A DNA stretch of 6,600 bases from a bacterium (GCA_010027825.1 RGUK01000081.1:1-6600), one strand, 5' to 3'. Shown: positions 1 to 6,060, counted from the first letter of the stretch. The notes: a model not told the origin generated them from the sequence alone. Numbers and translations are program-made.

Positions 1-1
1 C

Positions 2-535
2 ATATGTATCCAGCAGCTGTGTGACGGCTCTCGCGGCATAAAAGCAACCAAACAAGAGTTATTGCAACTGAGAAATGACGTCATCACCTTTTACATCAAT
101 CCCGCTCGTGTGGCAGATGGTGCTGCACCCTTGCCAGTGGAATACATCAGCAAGAGTGCGATCTCGGACTTCCATCTAGGCGGTTATACCTTTGCTGCGT
201 ACAAAAATGATGAACTGCTTGGGTTCATACGCCTTCTCAACCAGCAAGAGAGGTTGCTAATTGATGGTCCGTATGTTGCGGCTAAGCACCAGGGCTGTGG
301 CATTGGCAAAGCGCTGATTGAGCGCCTTATCAAGCAGTGTCTGGCATACGCTGTTTTTAGGGCGTTGAGAATTTGTGTCACGCCTTCTGAGGGTGATTTC
401 ATCGCGCTTCTTGAAACGCTTGGTTTTAAAAAGCGCGCGCATGCTGATGGATCGCTTGCAACAACAGCTGAGCAGATCTATGTGTATGAGGTGCAGCCTC
501 CTGCGGTATCGACGGCCCGCCGTAGGGGCTCATAA
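2..535 (+). CDS. GNAT-family N-acetyltransferase, 5' end cut by window edge
   Basis: The frame is open from base 2 to the TAA at 533-535 (177 codons). The real start is almost certainly upstream of the window: the first in-frame start-like codon, TTG at 62, has no convincing Shine-Dalgarno. The acetyl-CoA binding motif A of the GNAT fold is visible as HQGCGIGKAL (about bases 287-316), fitting Q/R-x-x-G-x-G/A. It follows a beta strand (RLLIDGPYVAA) and precedes the alpha-3 helix (IERLIKQCL). The later strand RICVTPS and the helix-turn ALLETLGFKKR match the usual GNAT C-terminal half. The family transfers acetyl from acetyl-CoA to an amine (small molecule, antibiotic, peptide N-terminus or lysine); the acceptor cannot be read from this sequence. 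The next gene starts four bases after this stop, so the two are probably co-transcribed. Family call is firm; substrate unknown. Confidence 0.85.
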   Translation: MCIQQLCDGSRGIKATKQELLQLRNDVITFYINPARVADGAAPLPVEYISKSAISDFHLGGYTFAAYKNDELLGFIRLLNQQERLLIDGPYVAAKHQGCGIGKALIERLIKQCLAYAVFRALRICVTPSEGDFIALLETLGFKKRAHADGSLATTAEQIYVYEVQPPAVSTARRRGS

Positions 536-539
536 GACC

Positions 540-1595
540 ATGTTCTTCGTGGTGGCGATATGGTTTTGGTTGGCTAGCGGCTTGTATGCAGCCGAGGTAC
601 CCTCATACGAAGCGATTGAAGCACTTGTGGCTACAGACCAGGCAGATCGGTTCGGGCGCGCGGCTGGGATGCTTGATGAGCTTGCGGCGGCAGGTTTTGG
701 AGAAGGGCAGATCCGTGCCAGGCACCAGGAACAGTGGCTGGCGCTTGTGAGCGATTGTCTTGGGAAAAACGAACGGTTGGACCGTGCTTTTGATGATTTT
801 TTCTCCGCTTTTGTGGAGGGGCTCTCCTTGCCCGAAATGACCGCGGTATTGGCTGCCTATAGCACCGCAGGGACGTGGTGTAATCCCCGCTGGGCGGCCC
901 CCTGTGCAGACATGGTGCTTGCTCGTGCGCAGGAAGAAGGTTTTGTTGATGCCCTCACCCTCTTTTTAAACAACTACCCTGTGAGCATTCGCGCAAAGCT
1001 TGACGGGGTTACCACCACGCAGGGCTACGCGGGAGTTAAGGCAGTGTTTTTTTTGCTCGAGATGCTTGCGGTGTGGGCTGTGGACGTGCGATTTATAGCG
1101 GATTGGCTATCTCGGACGCCTGAGCTGGCTTTTGCAGACCTACTTGACCTGCTAGTGGCGCAGATGGAGGCAACCGCACGGATAGTGTTTCAGGAGGCGG
1201 GGCTTGAGAATGTCGTTGGGCGTGCTTGGACAGAGCTTCTTGGGCGGGAGGTTGATGCGCTAGCGGTAATAACCTTCCAATGGCTCGCGGATGTTTTGTG
1301 CGCGCGTGAAGCGATTGGCCATGAAAAGAAGCTTGAGGTCAAAGAGGCTTGCCAAACGGTACTTGCTCAGGCAACCATGGCAAGAAAGCGAGCATGCAGA
1401 TTTTTGAGAAACAGGGCCAAGGAAATCATTGCTGTTGCGTATTCCCAGGACCGGGAAATCGAAACACTTTTCCTGCTCATTCAGCATATTCGTGGGCTGG
1501 AACGGGAGGGGGTTATTAATGCGCGGTCCGCTACCGAGGCACGTGACCGTATACTGTGCGTACCAAGGTCCAGGGCAACATTTACAGGCCGGTGA
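540..1595 (+). CDS. Exported alpha-helical protein of unknown function
   Basis: I do not recognise a family. With ATG at 540 the product is 351 aa. Residues 1-17 (MFFVVAIWFWLASGLYA) form a hydrophobic signal peptide with likely cleavage around A17/A18, before AEVPSYE. The rest is rich in Ala, Leu, Glu and Arg and reads as a helical bundle. A second hydrophobic stretch near residues 164-187 contains an internal Glu and looks more like a buried helix than a clear membrane span. The last 80 residues are strongly basic and coiled-coil-like. The start follows the upstream stop by four bases; AGGGG at 524-528 is a weak ribosome site at a rather long 11-base spacing. The open frame extends back to 375, and in-frame ATGs at 480 and 486 would add a basic n-region that the 540 start lacks, so the start is uncertain. 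The TGA stop falls inside the promoter of the next gene. Confidence 0.72.
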   Translation: MFFVVAIWFWLASGLYAAEVPSYEAIEALVATDQADRFGRAAGMLDELAAAGFGEGQIRARHQEQWLALVSDCLGKNERLDRAFDDFFSAFVEGLSLPEMTAVLAAYSTAGTWCNPRWAAPCADMVLARAQEEGFVDALTLFLNNYPVSIRAKLDGVTTTQGYAGVKAVFFLLEMLAVWAVDVRFIADWLSRTPELAFADLLDLLVAQMEATARIVFQEAGLENVVGRAWTELLGREVDALAVITFQWLADVLCAREAIGHEKKLEVKEACQTVLAQATMARKRACRFLRNRAKEIIAVAYSQDREIETLFLLIQHIRGLEREGVINARSATEARDRILCVPRSRATFTGR

Positions 1596-1609
1596 AGGGC
1601 TGGTACAAT
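1581..1609 (+). promoter_or_regulatory. Sigma-70-type extended -10 promoter for the 1651-3509 operon
   Basis: TTTACA (1581-1586) is separated by exactly 17 bases from TACAAT (1604-1609), and TGG directly precedes the -10 hexamer, making it an extended -10. Both hexamers are 5/6 matches to consensus. Predicted transcription start is near 1616, giving a 5' leader of about 35 bases before ATG 1651. The -35 element lies in the last codons of the preceding gene. A GCCGG/CCGGC inverted repeat (1588-1592 and 1612-1616) brackets the -10. Confidence 0.72.
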
Positions 1610-1650
1610 AGCCGGCTGGTTAAAAATTGACCTAAAGGCAAAGGTACCTG

Positions 1651-2232
1651 ATGAAGTATTATCTCAAACGATCTGCGTTGTTTGCAACTGTGCTTTTTTT
1701 GATGGTGGCATATGCTCTTGGTGCTGAGCACCAGCCGTCAAAAAGACCCCGCGCGCCTGGAGTGACAGGTCTAACGCTTGATGGCATAAGATCCCGCGAT
1801 GCGCGACGTCCAGATACGCCTCGCCCTTCCGTAGAAATGGTGGTTTTTCCATCACAGGAAATTCTAGAAAAGCACTTGGATGCGATTGGCCAAGAGGATA
1901 GTGTTGTCACGCGTATCAAGGACACAGGATTGGTTGAAGATTTAGCAGGCAGGTCCTTGGAAAGGGCGGAGGTGTACCGGCTGGCACACGCTGCATTTGA
2001 GAAGTTGTCTGAAGAGGGCAAGCTGGATGTATTGCTTCGGCAAGAAATCATTAATGCGCTTATGCAAAGTGTTGCAGACACAACAGGGGGGAAGCGCTCA
2101 CGCAGGCTTAGCCGTGTCGAGCAAGTTCGCCAAATGCTATGCAATGAAAAGGTGCCACCGGAGGAGACCTTTGCTGACGGGCAGTCTTCCTGCTACTCTC
2201 AAGAAGAAGAAAAAATGGCGGGGGATAATTGA
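1651..2232 (+). CDS. Small exported protein preceding the nucleotide carrier
   Basis: 193 aa, no recognised family. The N-terminus is a textbook Sec signal peptide: basic n-region (MKYYLKR), hydrophobic core (ALFATVLFLMVAYAL) and cleavage near ALG-AEH or LGA-EH (residues 24/25). Residues about 28-60 are rich in Pro and Arg and probably disordered. Residues about 68-150 are amphipathic helices (for example EILEKHLDAIG, ERAEVYRLAHAAFEKL, VLLRQEIINALMQSV). The tail is acidic (SQEEEKMAGDN) with two Cys (about 163 and 181). The AAAGG at 1640-1644, six bases before the ATG, is a good ribosome site, and a strong promoter lies just upstream. Only 11 bases separate its stop from the carrier start, and the carrier's Shine-Dalgarno begins on the last base of the TGA, so the two are translationally linked. 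A periplasmic role near the transporter is inference from position only. Confidence 0.85.
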   Translation: MKYYLKRSALFATVLFLMVAYALGAEHQPSKRPRAPGVTGLTLDGIRSRDARRPDTPRPSVEMVVFPSQEILEKHLDAIGQEDSVVTRIKDTGLVEDLAGRSLERAEVYRLAHAAFEKLSEEGKLDVLLRQEIINALMQSVADTTGGKRSRRLSRVEQVRQMLCNEKVPPEETFADGQSSCYSQEEEKMAGDN

Positions 2233-2237
2233 AAGGA
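2232..2237 (+). promoter_or_regulatory. Shine-Dalgarno fixing the carrier start at 2244
   Basis: AAAGGA lies six bases before ATG 2244. An in-frame TTG at 2229 would make the protein five residues longer, but it lies upstream of this site and overlaps the previous stop region, so 2244 is preferred. Confidence 0.75.
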
Positions 2238-2243
2238 CCGAAT

Positions 2244-3509
2244 ATGTTTGCGGGAATAAGACGGGCGTTGTGGGGTGAGGTAACCCGCGACGAGGTGCGT
2301 CATTTTGGTGTGCTATCCAGCGTTTTCTTTTTTGTAGTGGGTGCCTACTGGATGCTGCGCGAGCTTAAGAATGCGCTCTTTCTGAAATTGGTTGGACCTG
2401 CTGGTTTGCCTTATGCCAAGATGGTTTCGATTGTGTCACTCGTCCTACTTCTGTTGTTTTACAACAAGCTGGTCGACTGGCTTGAAAAAACATCGCTGAT
2501 TTATGTTGTTACTTCGGCGTATGCCTTTCTGTTTTTGTTTATTGCGTATGCCCTGACTCATCCCTGGCTTGCCACGCCACAACTGGGGTGGGTATTGTAT
2601 GTTCTGATCGAAAGTTACGGCTCTATAGTCATTTCACTTTTCTGGAGTTATGTGGCCAGCGTTACTGATGTTGATAGTGCCAAGCGTGGCTACCCGTTAG
2701 TAGTTTCCGGGGCCCAGCTGGGCTCTATTCTGGGCTCGTTAGTGGTGCTGCTTGCTGCAGAAAGTTTTGGCGATGCGTTGTTGTTTGCCTTAGCGGGCGG
2801 ATCAGTGTTTGCTGTGCCTGCGTTGATTTATTATTTCCATCGTTTTCATGCACCTACGTCGCGCGAGCGTGCTGATGCTAAAAAGAAGCAGCCAACCGGT
2901 GTGTGGGAGGGCTTACGCCTCATTCTTGCCCATCCCTATCTGATGGGGGTTTTGGTGGTGTCGACCGTCTATGAAGTCGTCTGTACCATTTTTGATTTTC
3001 TAATGAACACTGCTGCGCACGAAACCTTGGGGACAGGGCATGCGTTGACGCAATTTATGGGAGTCTATGGCCTGGCGGTTAATGGCATTTCTTTTGTGTT
3101 TGCCCTGCTTGGCACATCATTTTTGATTCGACGCTTTGGGTTGTCGGTGTGTTTAGTGCTGTATCCATTGCTTGTTGCTCTTTTGGTTGTCGGTGTTATG
3201 ACGCTGCCGGGGCTTTGGATGTTCTTCTTGGCTGAGGTTTGCATGAAGGCTTTTAGCTACGCATTGAATAATCCGTGCAAAGAAATGATGTACCTGCCTA
3301 CCAGTAAGGACGTCAAATTCAAGGCAAAGGGTTGGATTGATGTGCAGGGGGGACGATCTGCCAAGGGCCTTGGAGCCACTATTTTTGCAGGGGTACCGGG
3401 GCTTGCTGGGTTTATTTCGCTCGCCGTTATTGCCTTCTGGATCCCTGTTGCCTACTGGGTTGGTAACAAAAACCGCATGCTAGTGGAAGATAATAAAATC
3501 ATTGAATAA
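2244..3509 (+). CDS. Tlc/NTT-family nucleotide (ATP/ADP-type) transporter
   Basis: 421 aa integral membrane protein with about 12 hydrophobic segments (roughly residues 22-38, 57-72, 85-104, 116-137, 152-172, 178-198, 232-250, 271-294, 302-317, 320-341, 376-392, 393-407). Recalled Tlc sequences align well by eye. LRELKNALFLKLVG (38-51) matches the Tlc LRCLKDPLVV region, with K42 at the conserved Lys. IESYGSIVISLFW (122-134) matches AELWGTVVLSLLFW, with E123 at the conserved Glu. Residues 342-378 (NNPCKEMMYLP to K374-GLGA) match the FDxTKEMAYIP to FGKSxGA signature. The third conserved acidic position appears as D251. Family members exchange host ATP for bacterial ADP or import nucleotides/NAD across the inner membrane. 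At 421 aa it is shorter than the roughly 500 aa typical carriers. Part of region 232-300 also resembles the divergent NTT-like MFS proteins, so the substrate is not certain. Second gene of the operon starting at 1651. Confidence 0.85.
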   Translation: MFAGIRRALWGEVTRDEVRHFGVLSSVFFFVVGAYWMLRELKNALFLKLVGPAGLPYAKMVSIVSLVLLLLFYNKLVDWLEKTSLIYVVTSAYAFLFLFIAYALTHPWLATPQLGWVLYVLIESYGSIVISLFWSYVASVTDVDSAKRGYPLVVSGAQLGSILGSLVVLLAAESFGDALLFALAGGSVFAVPALIYYFHRFHAPTSRERADAKKKQPTGVWEGLRLILAHPYLMGVLVVSTVYEVVCTIFDFLMNTAAHETLGTGHALTQFMGVYGLAVNGISFVFALLGTSFLIRRFGLSVCLVLYPLLVALLVVGVMTLPGLWMFFLAEVCMKAFSYALNNPCKEMMYLPTSKDVKFKAKGWIDVQGGRSAKGLGATIFAGVPGLAGFISLAVIAFWIPVAYWVGNKNRMLVEDNKIIE

Positions 3510-3576
3510 AAGCGACCACGGCGCATTACTAAAAAACCGCCAAGAAGACCGTGCGATGCTGGTGCAATTTTGTTCA

Positions 3577-3606
3577 TAGACAGCTTTCGTGGGTGCATGA
3601 TAAACT
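3577..3606 (+). promoter_or_regulatory. Candidate extended -10 promoter for the gene at 3660
   Basis: TAGACA (3577-3582, 5/6 to TTGACA) is followed after 18 bases by TAAACT (3601-3606, 4/6), preceded by TGA as an extended -10. Predicted start near 3613 gives a leader of about 47 bases. The -35 is identical to that of the promoter at 6267. No convincing terminator lies between the carrier stop (3509) and this site, so read-through from the carrier operon is also possible. Confidence 0.5.
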
Positions 3607-3659
3607 CCAGGCCCGCAACGTTTTTTTGCTTTTATTTTTCACAACAAGGATTGCCTCTG

Positions 3660-4466
3660 ATGTCGATAAGATACACCCCTGTCGTTTTTGGCCTGATGAT
3701 GATTACCGCCTTGCATGCTGCAGACTATGCCAAGCGACCATTGGATGATGCACAGACTCCCTCCCATTCGCACGATACACGTTTTGCAAAGATGCGACGA
3801 GCAAACAGTATTACGTCTGCGGGTTCGCCTGCACCTACACCGGTGCCGCTGAGCAGAGCTAGCAGCGGCGAGACCTGGATACGGGATCTTCAGTTCCAAC
3901 CTTTTTCCCCATCATCTCTCTTTACCCCCCAACCTGCCCCTGCGCCGGATGGAGAGGTGACGGAATCTGATGACGCACCCGAAGTAATTGACGTTTCTGC
4001 TGTGGCCAGTCGGCAGATGACAAGCCCTGCTCTTAATCAGCTCTTCCAAAAAATGGAATCCTTGCTTGGTGACGATTATTATGATCGGCTAGCAAAAACG
4101 TTTATGGAAGATCGACGCATCGAAGGCCCAGTCGATCATAAAAAAATATACCGTGACATGAACAAAATCATTCTCTCAATGCTTGACCCGCGGGCCAAAT
4201 TTATCGATGAAAGATGGCGTGATGCTGCAAAGTTGCTAAAGCTCAAGGATCAGGATCAGGGGGGGAATTTGCTTGAGCCTGGGCATATGCTGTTGTGCGC
4301 ATACGGAAATTTTTTGAGGCAAAATGACCTCGGTGAGTTGTCCAAGTCATTAAGCCACGCAGACAAATTGCGCGCGCTGCTGCGTCATCAAGTGCAGTTT
4401 GCCCATCCCGTTTGTCGTTATCTAGAGCAAAATGGCCTTGTCACGATCCAGCCAACCGCCTGCTAG
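3660..4466 (+). CDS. Exported protein with Pro/Ser-rich linker and helical C-terminal domain
   Basis: 268 aa with no recognised family. AAGGA at 3646-3650, nine bases upstream, and a clear signal peptide (MSIRYTPVVFGLMMITALHA, cleavage near A20) select ATG 3660 over the in-frame extension back to 3570. Residues about 22-120 are low complexity, rich in Pro, Ser, Ala and Thr with acidic patches (PSHSHD, SPAPTPVPLS, TPQPAPAPDGE, TESDDAPE), and probably disordered. Residues about 121-268 are predicted mostly helical with many charges (LFQKMESLLGDDYYDRLAK, KKIYRDMNKIILSML, ERWRDAAKLLKL) and end in Cys. The layout (signal peptide, basic/Pro linker, helical domain) resembles the product of 1651-2232, but I see no alignable identity. 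The linker holds two R-x-x-S sites (R47-S50 and R66-S69). An exported, possibly host-facing protein is an inference. Confidence 0.83.
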   Translation: MSIRYTPVVFGLMMITALHAADYAKRPLDDAQTPSHSHDTRFAKMRRANSITSAGSPAPTPVPLSRASSGETWIRDLQFQPFSPSSLFTPQPAPAPDGEVTESDDAPEVIDVSAVASRQMTSPALNQLFQKMESLLGDDYYDRLAKTFMEDRRIEGPVDHKKIYRDMNKIILSMLDPRAKFIDERWRDAAKLLKLKDQDQGGNLLEPGHMLLCAYGNFLRQNDLGELSKSLSHADKLRALLRHQVQFAHPVCRYLEQNGLVTIQPTAC

Positions 4467-4513
4467 ATCCTGAAGATCTTAGAAGCATTTTGCTCGTCAA
4501 AATGGCAGTTTTT
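4463..4513 (+). terminator. Weak terminator-like hairpins after the 3660-4466 gene
   Basis: CATTTTG (4486-4492) and CAAAATG (4498-4504) form a perfect 7-bp stem with a 5-base loop, followed four bases later by TTTTT (4509-4513). Just upstream, an imperfect hairpin (arms near 4463-4469 and 4475-4482) spans the stop codon. The main stem is AT-rich and the T-run is displaced, so termination would be partial at best; some read-through into the lipoprotein gene is likely. Confidence 0.4.
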
Positions 4514-4547
4514 ATGCATGCTTGGTTCGGTAACAAACTTAAGCCAT

Positions 4548-4552
4548 GAGGA
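4548..4552 (+). promoter_or_regulatory. Shine-Dalgarno selecting ATG 4558
   Basis: GAGGA lies five bases before ATG 4558. The earlier in-frame ATG at 4546 overlaps this site and has no comparable ribosome site of its own. A further in-frame ATG at 4567 is also possible. Confidence 0.6.
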
Positions 4553-4557
4553 TCTGT

Positions 4558-5067
4558 ATGAATGCGATGTTTTGTGGAAGGCTGCCAGCCCTACGCGTCT
4601 TTACCTTGATGATGCTCACGTTTGCGATGGGGTGCAGCAAGCAGCAGCCGACCAACCTGCGCCTTAAGCAGCTTCAGGACGGGGTGGCGGATTTATATGA
4701 GAAATATGCGCAGGAAATTTCTATCTTGCAGAGCGCTGATCAGAAGCGTGCAAAAAAGAAACTGGGTGACGTGATAGAGGATAAAAAAGTTGCCCTTGCC
4801 TGGTGGCGGCGTCTTTTTCGGTACAATGCAACCAGCACTGCGGTTCCATTTTCGCGCTATTTGTGTGTGCTCGAGCTTGACATGAAACAGGCTCACGCCA
4901 TGGAACTAGAAGCCAAAAAACTAGGTAATATTCCGCTCCAGGAAAAAATCAAAGAACTGCGTAGCTTCTTGTTTGAAGTGCGTGACTACGTTCGCCATCA
5001 TAAAACATACAAACAAGAGATTCGTTATTTGAGAGTGCTTTCCGCTGCAGCCGCTACCATGCGTTAG
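4558..5067 (+). CDS. Putative lipoprotein, helical, unknown function
   Basis: 169 aa from ATG 4558 (four more residues from 4546). The N-terminus is a type II signal peptide: basic stretch with R8 and R13, hydrophobic core (VFTLMMLTFA) and the lipobox-like A23-M-G-C26. The -3 residue is Ala rather than the usual Leu, so lipidation is likely but not certain. Residue +2 is Ser, which in diderms with a Lol system would favour the outer membrane. The mature part is almost wholly charged helix (KQLQDGVADLYEKYAQEI, QKRAKKKLGDVIEDKK, MELEAKKLGNIPLQEKIKEL), with an aromatic break ALAWWRRLFRYN near residues 79-90. I see no known domain. No good promoter is visible directly upstream, so it may depend on read-through from the preceding gene. 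It converges on the minus-strand gene ending at 5073, with a terminator beyond its stop. Confidence 0.78.
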   Translation: MNAMFCGRLPALRVFTLMMLTFAMGCSKQQPTNLRLKQLQDGVADLYEKYAQEISILQSADQKRAKKKLGDVIEDKKVALAWWRRLFRYNATSTAVPFSRYLCVLELDMKQAHAMELEAKKLGNIPLQEKIKELRSFLFEVRDYVRHHKTYKQEIRYLRVLSAAAATMR

Positions 5068-5072
5068 GCGTT

Positions 5073-5354
5073 CTACCGTGGAGGGAAGGTTTCGCTTTCT
5101 GCAAGCCAATCTTCCAATGCATGCATTTGTTTACCTGCCCTTGCAAAGAGCTCGGGCAGGTTTTTTTCTGCCCAGGCAGCGCCGTACAAGGCGATGATTG
5201 TTGCCGCTTCATAGATGTTTTGTGCCTCTTGCCCGTAAGCCGGAAATTCCGGGATTAAGGTTCTTCTCTCTGAGTCTTGACCCCTGGTTGCGGGCATGAC
5301 GGATGAAGATGATGCAAGTAAAAGAGTCAAAAACAAGTGACAGCTTTTTTTCAC
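5073..5354 (-). CDS. Small exported protein of unknown function
   Basis: 93 aa, read on the minus strand from a GTG at 5354-5352 to a TAG at 5075-5073. The GTG start is supported by a strong AGGAG (5364-5360) five bases upstream and by the signal peptide it creates: MKKSCHLFLTLLLASSSSVMPA, with cleavage plausible around residues 20-24. The mature chain is about 70 residues: a short polar, Pro-containing region, then helices (EAQNIYEAATIIALYGAAWAEKN and LPELFARAGKQMHALEDWLAE). No family recognised. It starts 78 bases after the trmB stop with no canonical terminator between, so it may be transcribed with trmB. Its coding DNA contains the intrinsic terminator of the opposing plus-strand gene (5133-5167), so the two mRNAs would overlap in antisense over about 95 bases. 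It could be a chance open frame, but the ribosome site and export signal argue for a real gene. Confidence 0.75.
   Translation of the reverse strand: MKKSCHLFLTLLLASSSSVMPATRGQDSERRTLIPEFPAYGQEAQNIYEAATIIALYGAAWAEKNLPELFARAGKQMHALEDWLAESETFPPR
5133..5167 (+). terminator. Intrinsic terminator for the plus-strand lipoprotein gene, inside the opposing gene
   Basis: ACCTGCCC (5133-5140) pairs with GGGCAGGT (5154-5161) as an 8-bp GC-rich stem with a 12-13-base loop, followed without a gap by a T7 run (5161-5167). This is a classical rho-independent terminator for plus-strand transcripts, 66 bases beyond the stop at 5067. In the other direction the hairpin is followed by TAAACAAATG, with no T-run, so minus-strand transcripts of the small exported gene should not end here. 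Confidence 0.8.
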
Positions 5355-5359
5355 GGCTT

Positions 5360-5364
5360 CTCCT
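5360..5364 (-). promoter_or_regulatory. Shine-Dalgarno supporting a GTG start
   Basis: On the minus strand AGGAG lies five bases before GTG 5354, ideal spacing. It is one of the strongest ribosome sites in the window and the main reason for accepting the non-ATG start. Confidence 0.75.
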
Positions 5365-5390
5365 GGGGTTAGGTTGTGCTACTGCAGGGT

Positions 5391-5430
5391 AGCCTAGCTT
5401 GGTTTTTATCCTCAGCCTAGCAAAAACCGA
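5391..5430. repeat. Short direct and inverted repeats between trmB and the small exported gene
   Basis: AGCCTAGC occurs twice (5391-5398 and 5414-5421), and GGTTTTT (5401-5407) is the inverse of AAAAACC (5422-5428). A hairpin with a 14-base loop is possible. Neither strand has a T-run after the stem, so it is not a standard terminator. Role unknown. Confidence 0.4.
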
Positions 5431-5432
5431 CG

Positions 5433-6035
5433 TCAGCGGCGTTCAAAGGTGCCGTAGAAAAGCGAGCGATTTTGCTCAAGGCTCATTTCCTTCCAGCGCG
5501 TTTGATACTCGGTCTGCCAAAACAGGTCGTCTTGGCACGAGACCAGTGTAGGTACGGCTGTCAGCACTTTCTGCATGTATTCCCACAACGCGGGTACGTC
5601 GGTTGCTAGAAAAAGACGGCCACCGACTTTCAGCTTTGTGGCTGCAAGGGTCAGAAAGGCTTCGTTAATCAGACGACGACGTATCTGGCGCATTTTTGGC
5701 CATGGGTCAGGATGAAAAATAAAGAGGCGGTCGATGCTACCGTCATCAAACATATCTTCAAGGCCATAGTGGCCATTGCCCCACAAGAGGTGCGCATTGG
5801 TAATGCCTTCTGCAGCCAAGCGTTCTTGAGCAAGCGTGACCAGTTTCTTCCGGATTTCAAAGGCGACCAGATTTCTGCCGGGATTGTTCAGCGCGTACTG
5901 GCGCGCAAAGCTGCCCGTGCCAAAGCCTATCTCCACATCGATTTGGCCATTGAAGGTTGGAAATACCGTGTCCCATGGTTTTTTTTCGTAGCGCTGGAGG
6001 CATTTGAATGGATTAAGAAGTGTTCTGACGCGCAT
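5433..6035 (-). CDS. trmB: tRNA (guanine(46)-N7)-methyltransferase TrmB
   Basis: 200 aa, ATG at 6035-6033, TGA at 5435-5433. The enzyme uses S-adenosylmethionine to form m7G46 in the tRNA variable loop and acts in the cytoplasm. The N-terminal RVRTLLNP (2-9) matches the RxRxHxNP start of the family. The SAM-binding glycine motif is V34-E-I-G-F-G-T-G41, with acidic E60 (AFEIRKKL) after strand 2. The family signature H108-PDPWPK114 is intact, including the catalytic-region D110, and is followed by the basic RQIRRR. C-terminal TEYQ (175-178) stands where most TrmB proteins have T-x-Y/F-E, so the Glu is replaced by Gln. Length is near the usual 200-240 aa. No in-frame start lies upstream before a stop at about 6108-6110, so the start is firm although the ribosome site is poor. 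Transcription probably starts about 126 bases upstream. Confidence 0.95.
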   Translation of the reverse strand: MRVRTLLNPFKCLQRYEKKPWDTVFPTFNGQIDVEIGFGTGSFARQYALNNPGRNLVAFEIRKKLVTLAQERLAAEGITNAHLLWGNGHYGLEDMFDDGSIDRLFIFHPDPWPKMRQIRRRLINEAFLTLAATKLKVGGRLFLATDVPALWEYMQKVLTAVPTLVSCQDDLFWQTEYQTRWKEMSLEQNRSLFYGTFERR

Positions 6036-6060
6036 GGTGCTTGTGGTTACGTAAGCAAAC

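Noticed and set aside
1659..2144. 161-codon minus-strand open frame opposite the 1651-2232 gene
   Set aside because: Composition is Ser/Arg-rich as expected of a shadow frame, with no start signals, while the plus-strand frame has a promoter, ribosome site and signal peptide.
3510..3550. GGCG...CGCC inverted repeat after the carrier as a terminator
   Set aside because: Only four base pairs with a long loop, and no T-run follows on the plus strand.
4490..4518. TTGCTC-17-TATGCA as a promoter for the lipoprotein gene
   Set aside because: The -10 matches consensus at only 3 of 6 bases, has no TGn extension unlike the other promoters, and overlaps the hairpin at 4486-4504.
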